Below, piece by piece: positions 17,834 to 26,481 of a stretch of DNA of 64,000 nt. The DNA is from Eikenella longinqua. GTDB taxonomy: Bacteria; Pseudomonadota; Gammaproteobacteria; Burkholderiales; Neisseriaceae. The notes below the pieces were generated by a model. That model had not been told where the DNA came from. It saw nothing but the letters and a program-made list of their open reading frames with translations, and searched no databases. Position 1 is the first letter of the stretch; every line of letters starts with the position of its first letter. A program made the translations under genes and the position numbers. The stretch is from positions 1 through 64,000 of the forward strand of contig NZ_LXSL01000025.1 of assembly GCF_001648355.1 (NCBI RefSeq), in the 5' to 3' direction.

Positions 17834-18379
17834 CTAATTTATCATTGCCGCATACAGGCTTTTCAATTTCCCCTGCACGGACAAGTCTAAGACTTTATCT
17901 CCAACTTCGATCTTGATACCACCAATCAGCTCAGGAACAATTTCCAGCGTAGCATCTAGCTTATGGCCAAATTTCTGCTGGCAATCACTTACCACCTTAG
18001 CAAACTGACCTTCGCTCATTGGAAAAGCGCTATAAACAATAGCTTTTTGGATATGATCTTTCGACAGCAGAAACTCTTGATATTGGGCATAAATATCTGG
18101 CAAAACCATCAACCGCCCAGCTTCCGCCAACACATACAGAAAATTCTTAAATTCTGCATATTGCGGCGCATGAATGCCATCCAACAAACCAACCAGGGTA
18201 TCCGCCTTAACCGAAGCAGCGACCCCTGCATCCTCAATAAACGTAGCAAGTTTAGGTTGGCTAACAGCCCAAGCCAGCTCTTTCAGCTTTTCCAGCCAAG
18301 CTTCAGCATAACCCTTTTCAATAGCCAATTCGAACAATGCTTTCGCATACGGCCTGGCAATAGTGGCAAGTTCAGCCAT
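17834..18379 (-). CDS. atpH: ATP synthase delta subunit
   Basis: Peripheral stalk subunit joining F1 to the b subunits. 181 aa. It starts MAELATIARPYAKALFELA, the family N-terminus, and ends with the conserved GGIKIEVGDKVLDLSVQGKL region. It starts 4 bases after the atpF stop, suggesting translational coupling. Confidence 0.95.
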   Translation of the reverse strand: MAELATIARPYAKALFELAIEKGYAEAWLEKLKELAWAVSQPKLATFIEDAGVAASVKADTLVGLLDGIHAPQYAEFKNFLYVLAEAGRLMVLPDIYAQYQEFLLSKDHIQKAIVYSAFPMSEGQFAKVVSDCQQKFGHKLDATLEIVPELIGGIKIEVGDKVLDLSVQGKLKSLYAAMIN

Positions 18380-18383
18380 AGTC

Positions 18384-18854
18384 TCACAGCTCCTGCTTCA
18401 GCATACCCAAAAGCTGGGCATGTTTATCGGCATTAATCTCACTGCATAGAATCTGTTCGGCACCTTTAACAGCCAGCACGGCCACTTGCTCACGCAAAAC
18501 CTCACGAGCCCGATTAAACTCCTGCTCCACATCAGCCTTAGACTGCGCAGCAATACGAGCAGCCTCAACGGCAGCCTGTTTTTTTGCCTCTTCAACAATT
18601 TGAGAAGCACGCTTTTCGGCATTGGCAATAATTTCTGCCACCTGCCCGCGGCCTTCAGACATAATTTCGGCTACTTTTTTCTCAGCCTGCTCGAAATCAT
18701 GTTTTCCACGTTCAGCAGCAGCCAAGCCTTCAGCTATCTTGCTGGCTCGCTCATCCAAAGCCTTAGCGATGGGTGGCCACACAAATTTTACTGTGAACCA
18801 CACCAGCAGGCAGAAGACAATAATCTGTATGATTAAAGCTGAATTAATATTCAC
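18384..18854 (-). CDS. atpF: ATP synthase b subunit, GTG start
   Basis: Peripheral stalk, 156 aa: one N-terminal membrane helix (about residues 5-25), then a long charged helix. The start is the GTG at 18854, giving VNINSALIIQ read as MNINSALIIQ. An AAGG ribosome-binding site lies 9 bases before this GTG but would directly abut an alternative TTG nine bases upstream. The GTG choice also gives the family length. Reduced initiation at GTG may help set subunit ratio. Confidence 0.93.
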   Translation of the reverse strand: MNINSALIIQIIVFCLLVWFTVKFVWPPIAKALDERASKIAEGLAAAERGKHDFEQAEKKVAEIMSEGRGQVAEIIANAEKRASQIVEEAKKQAAVEAARIAAQSKADVEQEFNRAREVLREQVAVLAVKGAEQILCSEINADKHAQLLGMLKQEL

Positions 18855-18908
18855 TTTACTCAACCTTCACAGTTAGGGTTAAAACAAACGTAAAAAGTTT
18901 GTGTAATC

Positions 18909-19163
18909 TTAACCTGCAACTGCCGGAGCAAACGGATTCACGAACGCGAACAACAGGGCAACAGCCACACCGATCAGGAACGCCGCGTCAATCAAACCGG
19001 CAATCAGGAACAACTTGGTCTGCAACGGCTCGATCAGCTCAGGCTGACGAGAAGAAGCCTCCAGATATTTTGAACCTACGAATGCAATACTGGCCGCAGC
19101 AGCCACAGCACCAAAGGCAACAATCAGGCCGCAAGTGATGGCCAATACACTATTCAAATCCAT
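18909..19163 (-). CDS. atpE: ATP synthase c subunit
   Basis: Proteolipid of the rotor ring, 84 aa, two membrane helices joined by a polar loop (SSRQPELIEPLQ). The ion-carrying carboxylate is an Asp in the second helix (LIAGLIDAAFLIGV), as in E. coli, suggesting proton coupling. It sits between atpB and atpF as usual. Confidence 0.96.
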   Translation of the reverse strand: MDLNSVLAITCGLIVAFGAVAAAASIAFVGSKYLEASSRQPELIEPLQTKLFLIAGLIDAAFLIGVAVALLFAFVNPFAPAVAG

Positions 19164-19215
19164 TTGAAACTCCTTACAAGTGAAAGTTAAAAATACAACT
19201 ACAAAAAACTACAAA

Positions 19216-20085
19216 CTAGTGGGAACTATGCGCCTGCCCGATATACACAAAAGCCAACGCAACAAAAATAAACGCCTGCAACACAATAACCAGAATATGG
19301 AACACCGCCCATACGAACCCAGCCAAAATATGGAAGAACGCCAATACAGGATCCACCCAAGTAACCGCTTCGCCAGGCATTGCCCAAGCACCACCGAGCA
19401 TCGCAATCAGCAAGAACACAAGCTCACCGGCGTACATATTACCGAAGAGTCGCATGCCGTGGGAAATGGTTTTAGAAGAAAACTCAACCAGATTCAAGAC
19501 GAAGTTGAACGGAGCCAACCAGATGCCGAACGGCGCAGCAAACAGCTCATGAATCCAGCCACCCAAGCCTTTGAGCTTGATATTGAACATGAAACAGGTA
19601 AGCAACACGCCGATAGACATACCCAAAGTAATATTCAAATCAGCAGTCGGCACCACACGCAGCAGCGCATGATGATTGCCTGTAATATGCTGCCAAATCC
19701 ACGGCAGCAAATCCACCGGCAGCAAGTCCATGGTATTCATCAGCACAATCCACACAAACAGCGCCAAACCCAGCGGCGCCACTGTCTTGCGAGATTGCTC
19801 GTTATGAATCATACCCTTGCAAAGATTATCGATAAACTCAAACAGAATTTCGATTGCAGCCTGAAAGCGCCCCGGCACACCAGGCGTTACCTTGCGGGCA
19901 CCATACCACATCACCAGCGAGCCGATAACAGCCAAAACCGTTGCAATAAAAAGGGAATCTAAATTGACATAGGAAAAGTCGGCAATATTTTGCAGACCCT
20001 GCCCTTTGCTCACATCCGACAAACTGGTCAAGCTTTGCAAGTGGTGCTTGATGTAGTCGGCTGCACTCATGCTTTCACTGGCCAT
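19216..20085 (-). CDS. atpB: ATP synthase a subunit
   Basis: Stator channel of Fo, 289 aa, with five to six membrane helices. The essential Arg lies in the conserved helix SKTISHGMRLFGNMYAGEL. The N-terminal 40 residues (MASESMSAADYIKHHLQSL) are the soluble extension common in betaproteobacteria. It overlaps the end of atpI by 11 bases. Confidence 0.96.
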   Translation of the reverse strand: MASESMSAADYIKHHLQSLTSLSDVSKGQGLQNIADFSYVNLDSLFIATVLAVIGSLVMWYGARKVTPGVPGRFQAAIEILFEFIDNLCKGMIHNEQSRKTVAPLGLALFVWIVLMNTMDLLPVDLLPWIWQHITGNHHALLRVVPTADLNITLGMSIGVLLTCFMFNIKLKGLGGWIHELFAAPFGIWLAPFNFVLNLVEFSSKTISHGMRLFGNMYAGELVFLLIAMLGGAWAMPGEAVTWVDPVLAFFHILAGFVWAVFHILVIVLQAFIFVALAFVYIGQAHSSH

Positions 20086-20428
20086 ACTTTCTAGCTTTCC
20101 AAAATATCAGTAACACCGCATGACTCACCGCAATCAACCCGACAATAAACGGAACAAATACGATTCGTTGGCGATAAAAAACAAACACCAGCGTCATCAG
20201 AACGACCGCCAGTACTATTTTTAAGCCTTCTCCAATCCAAAACGCGCCATCCCGCCACTTGGGGAAGCGCCGAAGAAACCTTAAAACCAGTACCGCCAGC
20301 ATGGTCGGCAGCAGATAGCTCAAGCAGCCCAACGCCGCAGACTTAGCCGCAGCCGCGCCGGAAAACGCCCAAAAAACAGCAGCCAACACCACCGTTACCG
20401 CCAATTGGAGATAAATTGCCGCTGCCAT
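20075..20428 (-). CDS. atpI: ATP synthase subunit I
   Basis: Small hydrophobic assembly factor thought to help c-ring formation. 117 aa from the ATG at 20428, with four membrane helices. The frame is open 12 codons further upstream, but those residues are polar and would place the start close to the promoter. First gene of the operon; its end overlaps the atpB start by 11 bases. Confidence 0.85.
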   Translation of the reverse strand: MAAAIYLQLAVTVVLAAVFWAFSGAAAAKSAALGCLSYLLPTMLAVLVLRFLRRFPKWRDGAFWIGEGLKIVLAVVLMTLVFVFYRQRIVFVPFIVGLIAVSHAVLLIFWKARKYGQ

Positions 20429-20463
20429 ATGACCATCTTTATCAGCTAAACAATAGCCGCGCA

Positions 20464-20492
20464 AATATAAGCAAAAACAGGCTTAGTGTCAA
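20464..20492 (-). promoter_or_regulatory. Promoter of the atp operon
   Basis: Minus strand: TTGACA (20487-20492), 17-base spacer, TATATT (20464-20469), about 35 bases before the atpI ATG. A second TTGACA lies upstream. Near-consensus sigma-70 promoter well placed for atpIBEFHAGDC. Confidence 0.85.
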
Positions 20493-20575
20493 GAAAAGTG
20501 TTAATCTTTGTCAAATGAGTTCAATTTAAACACACAGCCTGCCTGCCATACCTGCGCCAACGGCTTTTCGGCTTC

Positions 20576-20655
20576 AGGCTACCTGAAAGCGTGAGCTTCA
20601 ACGAAGTGGACCGATGTCTTGGCGCAGCCAAGACTGAGTTTCTGCGAAGCTAAAA
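20576..20655 (+). repeat. Dispersed DUS-linked hairpin repeat, copy 1
   Basis: DUS, then AGCGTGAGCTTCAACGAAG, a centre with the palindrome CTTGGC-GCA-GCCAAG, then GAGTTTCTGCGAAGCTAAAA. The ends AGCTTC/GAAGCT also pair, so the unit can fold into one long imperfect hairpin. Related copies are at 23401-23478, 24398-24474, 31475-31553 and 44657-44734. The gap 20493-20733 holds nothing else I can support. Confidence 0.8.
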
Positions 20656-20733
20656 CGTCAGCTTCCATGAAGCTAAAAATGATGCCTTATCAAGGCTTGC
20701 CGCAGAGCCAAACCAGCCTGCCCGCTCCCCCGT

Positions 20734-21597
20734 TTATTCAGGCAAATCCACATCCAGCTGCCGCATCAGGCGGGCGAAGGTTTCCGGGCTGTCAAAATGC
20801 AACACCACTTTGCCGCGCTTGCCGTTGCCGGTTTGCACTTCCGCGCGCACGCCCAGCTTTTCCGTGAGCGCTTCATTGAGATGAAGGATGTCGGGGCTGA
20901 CGGTTTTCGGCTTTTTCTCCTGCTGCGCCTGTTGCGCCAGCTGGCTGCGCCGCTCCACTTCGCGCACCGACCAGCCGTTTTTCACCGCCTTTTGCGCCAG
21001 CGCCAGCTGCTCCATCACCGGCAACGGCAGTAGCGCGCGCGCGTGCCCCATTTCCAGCTGGCGCAGAAACAGCATTTCCTGCACCGGCTCGGGCAGAGCC
21101 AACAGGCGCAGGCTGTTCGATACCGCGCTGCGGCTGCGCCCCACGGCCTGAGCCACGGTTTCGTGCGTGAGGCCGAACTCGTCCACCAGCCGCCGCAAGC
21201 CCTGTGCCTCTTCAATCGGGTTGAGGTTTTCGCGCTGGATGTTTTCAATCAAGCCCATGGCCAGCGCGGCTTCGTCACCGATGCTTTTGATCACCACGGG
21301 GATTTCGGCCAAACCGGCCAGCTGGCTGGCACGCCAGCGGCGTTCGCCGGCAATCAGCTCGTATTGCGAGAGGCCGTGTTCGCGCACAATCACGGGCTGG
21401 ATCACGCCCTGCGCCTTAATCGAATCGGCCAGCTCTTGCAGGCTTTCGTCGTCCATTTGCGAGCGCGGCTGGTAGCGGCCGGGCTTGATGTCGCGCACCG
21501 GCACGCTGGTGAGCCGGTCGCCGCTGCTGTCACCGATGGCGCCGGCCAGCAGTGAATCCAAGCCCCGACCGCCGAGGCCGCTTTTGGGTTTTGCCAT
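20734..21597 (-). CDS. parB: Chromosome-partitioning protein ParB
   Basis: 287 aa. The N-terminal tail MAKPKSGLGGRGLDSLL resembles the part that stimulates ParA. The CTP-binding ParB core has GERRWRA at residues 84-90 and the ENIQRENLNPIEEAQG segment. A helix-turn-helix (THETVAQAVGRSRSAVSNSLRLL) recognises parS, and a C-terminal dimer domain follows. It loads on parS sites near the origin and slides as a clamp. No parA is adjacent within the window and I saw no parS palindrome. Confidence 0.95.
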   Translation of the reverse strand: MAKPKSGLGGRGLDSLLAGAIGDSSGDRLTSVPVRDIKPGRYQPRSQMDDESLQELADSIKAQGVIQPVIVREHGLSQYELIAGERRWRASQLAGLAEIPVVIKSIGDEAALAMGLIENIQRENLNPIEEAQGLRRLVDEFGLTHETVAQAVGRSRSAVSNSLRLLALPEPVQEMLFLRQLEMGHARALLPLPVMEQLALAQKAVKNGWSVREVERRSQLAQQAQQEKKPKTVSPDILHLNEALTEKLGVRAEVQTGNGKRGKVVLHFDSPETFARLMRQLDVDLPE

Positions 21598-21739
21598 ATT
21601 GTTGTTTCCTAATCCGTTTTATTTTTCAGGTAGCCTCAAGCCAGGGGGAGGCTACCTGAAAACGTGCGCTTCAACGAAGCCAAAACAGCGTATTCAAATC
21701 GCGCCTATTCTAACACAGCGCCGCGCCGGCCCCCCGCCG

Positions 21740-22462
21740 CTAAAAATCGCCCCACAGCGCCTGCATTGCCGCCAGCGCCGCCAGCGCCGCCGTTTCCGTG
21801 CGCAACACGCGCGCGCCGAGCCGCACCGGCTGAAAGCCGTGCGAACGCGCCAGCGCTTCCTCCTCCGCAGTCAAACCGCCTTCCGGCCCAATCAGCAGCA
21901 CCGCGTTTTGCACTTTCGGCAGGCTGCGCAGCGGCACGCCGTCGTGCGGGCTCAGCAGCAAGCGCGCGCCCGCTTCCACCGGCAAAGCCGCCAGCGCCTG
22001 CGCCAAATCGGCAATCGGCGCCACTTGCGGCACTTGGTTGCGCCCGCATTGTTCGCAGGCCGAAATGGCGATATCCTGCCAGCGCCGCACTTTTTTCTCC
22101 GCCCGCTCGCCCGGCAGGCGCACATTGGAACGCGCAGACAACACCGGCACAATCCGCCCCACGCCCAATTCCGTGCTCTTCTGCACGGCAAAATCCATCT
22201 TTTCCGAAGCCGACACCGCCTGCATCAGCACCACCTGAAGCGGCGATTCGCGCGATTCCGCCAGCAGCTTATCCACCCGCGCCAGCGCCTGCCTGCGCCC
22301 GATTTCCAGCAACACCGCCTGCACCGCCCCGCCCCGCCCGTCGAACAGCACCAACGGCGCGCCCGCCTGCAAACGCAGCACCTGGATATGCCGGCAGACA
22401 TTTTCAGGTAGCCTCAGCACCCCGCCCTCGGCAAAAGTTTGCGCAACATAAAAACGCGGCAT
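21740..22462 (-). CDS. rsmE: 16S rRNA (uracil-1498-N3)-methyltransferase
   Basis: 240-aa SPOUT-class methyltransferase. The C-terminal knot region shows LLIGPEGGLTAEEEALA and LGARVLRTETAALAAL, the RsmE S-adenosylmethionine-binding signatures. The N-terminal PUA-like part begins MPRFYV. A DUS copy near codon 17 encodes LRLPENV inside this domain, an example of DUS tolerated in coding sequence. Transcribed away from the phosphatase gene on the other strand. Confidence 0.94.
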   Translation of the reverse strand: MPRFYVAQTFAEGGVLRLPENVCRHIQVLRLQAGAPLVLFDGRGGAVQAVLLEIGRRQALARVDKLLAESRESPLQVVLMQAVSASEKMDFAVQKSTELGVGRIVPVLSARSNVRLPGERAEKKVRRWQDIAISACEQCGRNQVPQVAPIADLAQALAALPVEAGARLLLSPHDGVPLRSLPKVQNAVLLIGPEGGLTAEEEALARSHGFQPVRLGARVLRTETAALAALAAMQALWGDF

Positions 22463-22536
22463 TTGTTGTTTACCCCGAAAAATGGTTAATATCCCGTTTC
22501 TATTTCTATCAGAAAACCCATTGGGAAGGAAAGATT

Positions 22537-23328
22537 TTGCTAACCCGTTTGACGGAACTGGTGCGCGAAGTAGCGCAAACCGCCGTGATGCCGCGCTTTC
22601 TCAACGCCGCCGTCAGCACCAAAAGCGACGGCAGCCGCCTCACCGAGGCCGACCTGCACGCCCAAGCCCTGTTTGCCGAACGCCTGCCGCAGCTCATCGC
22701 CTGCCCGATGCTCGGCGAAGAAATGAGCGCCGACGAGCAGCTCGCCATGTGGCGGCGGCATGCCCAGAGCGGGCTGTGGGTGGTCGACCCCATCGACGGC
22801 ACCAACAATTTCATCAACGGCCTGCCGCATTTCGCCCTCTCCGTGGCCTATGTTCGGCACGGCCGCAGCCGGCTGGGCGCAATATTCCACCCCATGATGC
22901 GGGAAATGTTTGCCGCCGAACACGGGCGCGGCGCCAGCCTCAACGGCCAAAACCTGCCGCTGCGCCACGCGCCCAAGCGGCTGAAAGAAGCCATCGCCGG
23001 CGTAGAAGTGAAATACCTGCGCTCCGGCAAACTCGCCAGCCGCATGCAAACCCTCCACCCCTTCGGCTCGCAGCGCAGCATGGGCGCCAGCACGCTCGAC
23101 TGGTGCTACCTGGCCGCCGGCCGCTACGACCTTTATCTCCACGGCGGGCAGAAACTGTGGGACTACGCCGCCGGCGCCCTGATTTACGAAGAAGCCGGCG
23201 GCCGACTCGCCACGCTGGAAGGCGACAGCTTCTGGAGCGGCGAGCACGTGTTCAAACGCTCCGTGATTGCCGGATTGCAGCCCGACCTGTTCGAGCGCTG
23301 GCTGGCTTGGATTCGCGCCAACCAGTAA
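22537..23328 (+). CDS. Inositol monophosphatase family protein, TTG start
   Basis: 263 aa. The metal-binding motifs of the IMPase/SuhB/CysQ superfamily are visible: GEE (MLGEEMS), DPIDGTNNF and, near the C-terminus, KLWDYAAGALIYEEAGG. Candidate activities are inositol-1-phosphatase or a nucleotide/sugar phosphatase; SuhB-like rRNA antitermination work is also possible. The start is read as TTG 22537 because GGAAGGA sits 6 bases before it and no ATG is close. The frame is open far upstream but that part is antisense to rsmE. Confidence 0.88.
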   Translation: MLTRLTELVREVAQTAVMPRFLNAAVSTKSDGSRLTEADLHAQALFAERLPQLIACPMLGEEMSADEQLAMWRRHAQSGLWVVDPIDGTNNFINGLPHFALSVAYVRHGRSRLGAIFHPMMREMFAAEHGRGASLNGQNLPLRHAPKRLKEAIAGVEVKYLRSGKLASRMQTLHPFGSQRSMGASTLDWCYLAAGRYDLYLHGGQKLWDYAAGALIYEEAGGRLATLEGDSFWSGEHVFKRSVIAGLQPDLFERWLAWIRANQ

Positions 23329-23400
23329 GCATGGAGGCTACCTGGAAATAAAGGCTACCTGAAAAACCCGCCCATTTTTAGCTTCGCTGGCGCCGACACT

Positions 23401-23478
23401 TTAGCTTCGCAGAAATTCAGCCTTGGCTGCGCCAAGACATCGGCCCACTTCGTTGAAACTCACGCTTTCAGGTAGCCT
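23401..23478 (-). repeat. Dispersed DUS-linked hairpin repeat, copy 2
   Basis: Reverse-oriented copy of the 20576 repeat: TTAGCTTCGCAGAAATTCAG, central CTTGGCTGCGCCAAG palindrome, then a DUS complement. It lies between the inositol-phosphatase family gene and the 23488 membrane-protein gene. A partial TTTTTAGCTTCGC copy stands directly upstream at about 23377. Confidence 0.8.
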
Positions 23479-23487
23479 CATCCGCCA

Positions 23488-24060
23488 TCACGGCTGCTGC
23501 GCCGCATTCATCAGCTCCTGCCAGCGCATCATCATCTGCTCCATCTGCGCCGTGTCCACCACCCCCAGCGTCACAAACAACACCCACAGCAGCCCCGCCA
23601 CCACAAACAGCACGCAGAAACTCAGCACATAGCCCAGCAACACCTGCCACACCCGCACCCCGCCCAGCCGAGCAAAGCCGATTATCGTGGCCACCGTGCC
23701 CCACATCGACCAAATATTGCCCAGCAGCGCCAAATGCGGCACATACACCACCAGCAGCAGCGGCACCGCCAGCACCTCCGACACCAGCACAAAGCCCCAC
23801 AGCCACACCCGACGGCCCGACATCGCGCCCAACAGCTTGTCCATCACCGTGCTGAACACCGGCCACTTCACCAGCTGCAGGCAAAACATCAGCGCCATCA
23901 AGCCGTATTGCCCGCTCACCAGCGGCGTCATCATCGCCGTGTTCACTGCCGCCACCACCACCAGCGCGCCCAGCATATCGTGCAGCGGATACACATATTC
24001 ATCGGCGGGGCGCAATTGCAGCCGCATCAGGTTGGCGGCGTCGGAAATCAATCGGTACAT
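23488..24060 (-). CDS. Predicted membrane protein, possibly Yip1-like
   Basis: 190 aa with about five hydrophobic segments (around residues 30-50, 55-70, 87-107, 108-130 and 140-168). The N-terminus is MYRLISDAANLMRLQLRPAD. The overall plan resembles bacterial Yip1-family proteins, but no diagnostic motif was recognised. It stands alone, facing away from murJ across a repeat-filled gap. Function unknown. Confidence 0.7.
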   Translation of the reverse strand: MYRLISDAANLMRLQLRPADEYVYPLHDMLGALVVVAAVNTAMMTPLVSGQYGLMALMFCLQLVKWPVFSTVMDKLLGAMSGRRVWLWGFVLVSEVLAVPLLLVVYVPHLALLGNIWSMWGTVATIIGFARLGGVRVWQVLLGYVLSFCVLFVVAGLLWVLFVTLGVVDTAQMEQMMMRWQELMNAAQQP

Positions 24061-24291
24061 GACAGGCGGCTCGGAGCAACAAAAGGCCGCATTATAGCCA
24101 AAGCCCCGTGTTCTTCCTACGGCGCAGGCAGCGACCGGAGGCTACCTGAAATTTGGCAAGCTGCCGGAAATTCCGTGCCGGATAAGCAGGCAGCCCATCA
24201 TCCCCATTTCCATCCGCGCACACTTTTTCAGGTAGCCTGTCCGCCGAGGCTACCTGAAAACCCCAGCGCCTCCCAAACAGCCAAACATTTT

Positions 24292-24399
24292 TATAGTAAA
24301 CCAACTTTAACTTTCGCTACGGCGTTAGCTCGCCTTGCCGTAATCCTGTACTGCCTGCGGCTCGCTGCCTGGTATCGAAAGCCAATTTGGTTCGCTATA
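24292..24399. mobile_element. Correia-like small element, copy 1
   Basis: 108 bases between the inverted ends TATAGTAAACCAA and TTGGTTCGCTATA. The inside carries TACGGCGTTAGCTCGCC and GTACTGCCTGCGGCTCGCTG, very like the inner sequence of neisserial Correia repeats as I remember them. No coding capacity. The right end abuts a dispersed hairpin repeat. A second copy is at 50770-50876. Confidence 0.75.
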
Positions 24400-24474
24400 G
24401 CTTCGCAGAAACTCAGCCTTGGCTGCGCCAAGACATCGGTCTACTTCGTTGAAGCTCGCGCTTTCAGGTAGCCT
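24398..24474 (-). repeat. Dispersed DUS-linked hairpin repeat, copy 3
   Basis: TAGCTTCGCAGAAACTCAG, central CTTGGCTGCGCCAAG palindrome, CTACTTCGTTGAAGCTCGCG, then a DUS complement. It overlaps the last bases of the Correia-like element. The two together fill most of the 527-base gap before murJ; the remainder holds one inverted DUS pair near 24228-24258. Confidence 0.8.
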
Positions 24475-24587
24475 CATCCGCCCCGCGCGAAAGCCCCGTT
24501 TGAGCAAGACGCAAGCCAAACAAGCATTCCCCCCGCCCCGCCCTTGCGGTAAACTGGCGCCCGTTTTATCCACAGGTATAGAAAAGC

Positions 24588-26126
24588 ATGAACCTTCTCG
24601 GAGCCCTGGCCAGAATCGGCAGCATGACCATGCTCTCGCGCGTGCTCGGCTTTGTGCGCGATGCAGTGTTGGCGCGGATTTTCGGCGCGGGCATCGCCAT
24701 GGACGCCTTCGTGGTGGCCTTCCGCCTGCCCAACCTGCTACGCCGCATTTTTGCCGAGGGCGCGTTTTCGCAGGCTTTCGTACCGATTTTGGCGGAATAC
24801 CGGCAGAAGAAATCGCCCGCGGAAACGCAGCGTTTTGTGCAACACGTGGCCGGGATGCTGATGTTTGCGCTGCTCATCGTTACCGCCATTGGCGTGCTGG
24901 CAGCGCCAGCGGTGATTTGGGCCACGGCCAGCGGCTGGGGCGGCAAGCCGGAAAAGTTTGTGCTGGCTTCGCAGCTTCTGCGGATTATTTTCCCGTATAT
25001 CCTGCTGATTTCGCTGTCGTCTTTGGTGGGCAGCATTTTGAACACCTACGGCAAGTTTTCCGTGCCGGCCTTCACGCCGGTGCTGCTCAATGTGTCGCTA
25101 ATTGGCTTTGCGCTCTTGGGGGCGCCGCATTTCGAAGAGCCGGTGATGGCGCTGGGCTGGGGCGTGTTTTGCGGCGGGGTGCTGCAATTGGTGTTCCAGC
25201 TGCCGTGGCTGTTTAAGCTGGGCTTTTTCCAGCTGCCGAAGCTGCATTTCGGCGACCCGGCGGTAAACCGCGTGATCAGGCAGATGGCGCCGGCAATTTT
25301 GGGCACCTCGGTGGCGCAGGTGTCGTTGGTGATCAACACCAATATCGCGTCTTACCTGCAAAGCGGCAGCGTGTCGTGGATGTATTTTGCCGACCGGCTG
25401 ATGGAGCTGCCCACGGGCGTGCTGGGTGTGGCGCTGGGCACGATCCTGCTACCGGGGCTTTCCAAACACGCGGCCACGGGCGATCAACGCGAGTTTTCGG
25501 CGCTGCTGGATTGGGGCCTGCGCTTGTGCCTGCTGCTCACGGCGCCGGCGGCGGTGGGCATGGCGGTACTGGCCTTCCCGCTGGTGGCCACGCTGTTTAT
25601 GTATAACAAAATCGGCGTGCACGATGCGCTGATGACGCAGCAGGCGCTGATTGCTTATGCGGTGGGGCTCTTGGGGATGATTTTGATCAAGGTGCTGGCG
25701 CCGGGGTTCTACGCGCAGAAAAACATCAAAACGCCGGTGAAGGTGGCGATTGTGACCTTGATTTGCACGCAGCTGATGAACCTGATGTTTGTGTGGAAGC
25801 TGCATCATGCGGGGCTGGCGCTCTCCATCAGCCTGGGGGCGTGCATCAATGCGGCGTTTTTGTATACACTGCTGCGGGTGAAGGAGATGTATCAGCCCAA
25901 GGCGGGCTGGCGCAAGTTTTTGCTGAAGCTGGCGGTGGCGCTAGCGGTGATGGGCGGCGGGCTGCTGGCGGCGCAGCATTATGCGGCGCTGGAATGGGTG
26001 CAGGTGGGCGGACTGCGGCGCACGGTGCAGCTGTTTGCGCTAATCGGCTTCGGCATGGTGCTGTATTTTTCCACGTTGGGGCTGCTGGGCTTCCGGCCGC
26101 GCGATTTTAAGCGGCGGGAGGTGTAG
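24588..26126 (+). CDS. murJ: Lipid II flippase MurJ
   Basis: Moves the peptidoglycan precursor lipid II across the inner membrane. 512 aa with about fourteen hydrophobic helices of the MOP superfamily. It starts MNLLGALARIGSMTMLSRVL and contains FRLPNLLRRIFAEGAFSQAF, the well-conserved MurJ loop. The gene stands alone. The start ATG is the first in the frame, and a weak AGG lies about 10 bases upstream. Confidence 0.95.
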   Translation: MNLLGALARIGSMTMLSRVLGFVRDAVLARIFGAGIAMDAFVVAFRLPNLLRRIFAEGAFSQAFVPILAEYRQKKSPAETQRFVQHVAGMLMFALLIVTAIGVLAAPAVIWATASGWGGKPEKFVLASQLLRIIFPYILLISLSSLVGSILNTYGKFSVPAFTPVLLNVSLIGFALLGAPHFEEPVMALGWGVFCGGVLQLVFQLPWLFKLGFFQLPKLHFGDPAVNRVIRQMAPAILGTSVAQVSLVINTNIASYLQSGSVSWMYFADRLMELPTGVLGVALGTILLPGLSKHAATGDQREFSALLDWGLRLCLLLTAPAAVGMAVLAFPLVATLFMYNKIGVHDALMTQQALIAYAVGLLGMILIKVLAPGFYAQKNIKTPVKVAIVTLICTQLMNLMFVWKLHHAGLALSISLGACINAAFLYTLLRVKEMYQPKAGWRKFLLKLAVALAVMGGGLLAAQHYAALEWVQVGGLRRTVQLFALIGFGMVLYFSTLGLLGFRPRDFKRREV

Positions 26127-26193
26127 CGCTTTGGTTTTCAGGTAGCCTCTTTAGCCTGGCAGCAGGCTACCTGAAAAATATCCACGATAAAAA

Positions 26194-26235
26194 AACCATC
26201 AGCCGGCAAGCCCGTTTGCTTGCCGGCTGATGGTT
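26194..26235 (-). terminator. Strong terminator hairpin
   Basis: A perfect 18-base stem, AACCATCAGCCGGCAAGC and its complement, with a 6-base loop. The minus strand continues into a run of seven T. It lies 16 bases after the stop of the small minus-strand frame at 26251, supporting that this frame is a transcribed gene. A DUS pair between it and murJ (about 26137-26178) can end murJ. Confidence 0.9.
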
Positions 26236-26250
26236 TGGCCTGAAGAATGC

Positions 26251-26376
26251 TTAATCTTCCTCGTCTTCTGCCAAGGCGGGCTGCGCTTCCTGGTTGCGGC
26301 CGATCAGCCACAACACGCCGCCCACCACCACAAAGGCAATCTTAATGCCCCAGGCGATGCCGTCGCCCCAATTAAT
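26251..26376 (-). CDS. Candidate 41-aa membrane protein, ATT start
   Basis: Too short to be noticed by length alone. The minus strand reads INWGDGIAWGIKIAFVVVGG, then VLWLIGRNQEAQPALAEDEE and D before the stop: one membrane helix and an acidic tail. No ATG, GTG or TTG lies in the frame before it. The best start is ATT at 26376, just 10 codons after a stop. A -35/-10 pair (TTGAAA, 16 bases, TAAAAT) would start transcription only about 15-20 bases before this ATT, and no ribosome-binding site is visible. Followed by a strong terminator. Function unknown. Confidence 0.5.
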   Translation of the reverse strand: MNWGDGIAWGIKIAFVVVGGVLWLIGRNQEAQPALAEDEED

Positions 26377-26481
26377 GGTTGATGAAGCTGCGGGATTTTA
26401 CACAAAGCATACATTTTTTCAAGCAATCGGCGGAAATGGTATGATTACGCCTTCCCGCAAACCCATCCCAAAGGAAACCCC

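Noticed and set aside
20734..21700. Replication origin or parS site near parB
   Set aside because: parB often lies near the origin, but I saw no parS palindrome, DnaA-box cluster, dnaA, gyrB or rpmH in the window.
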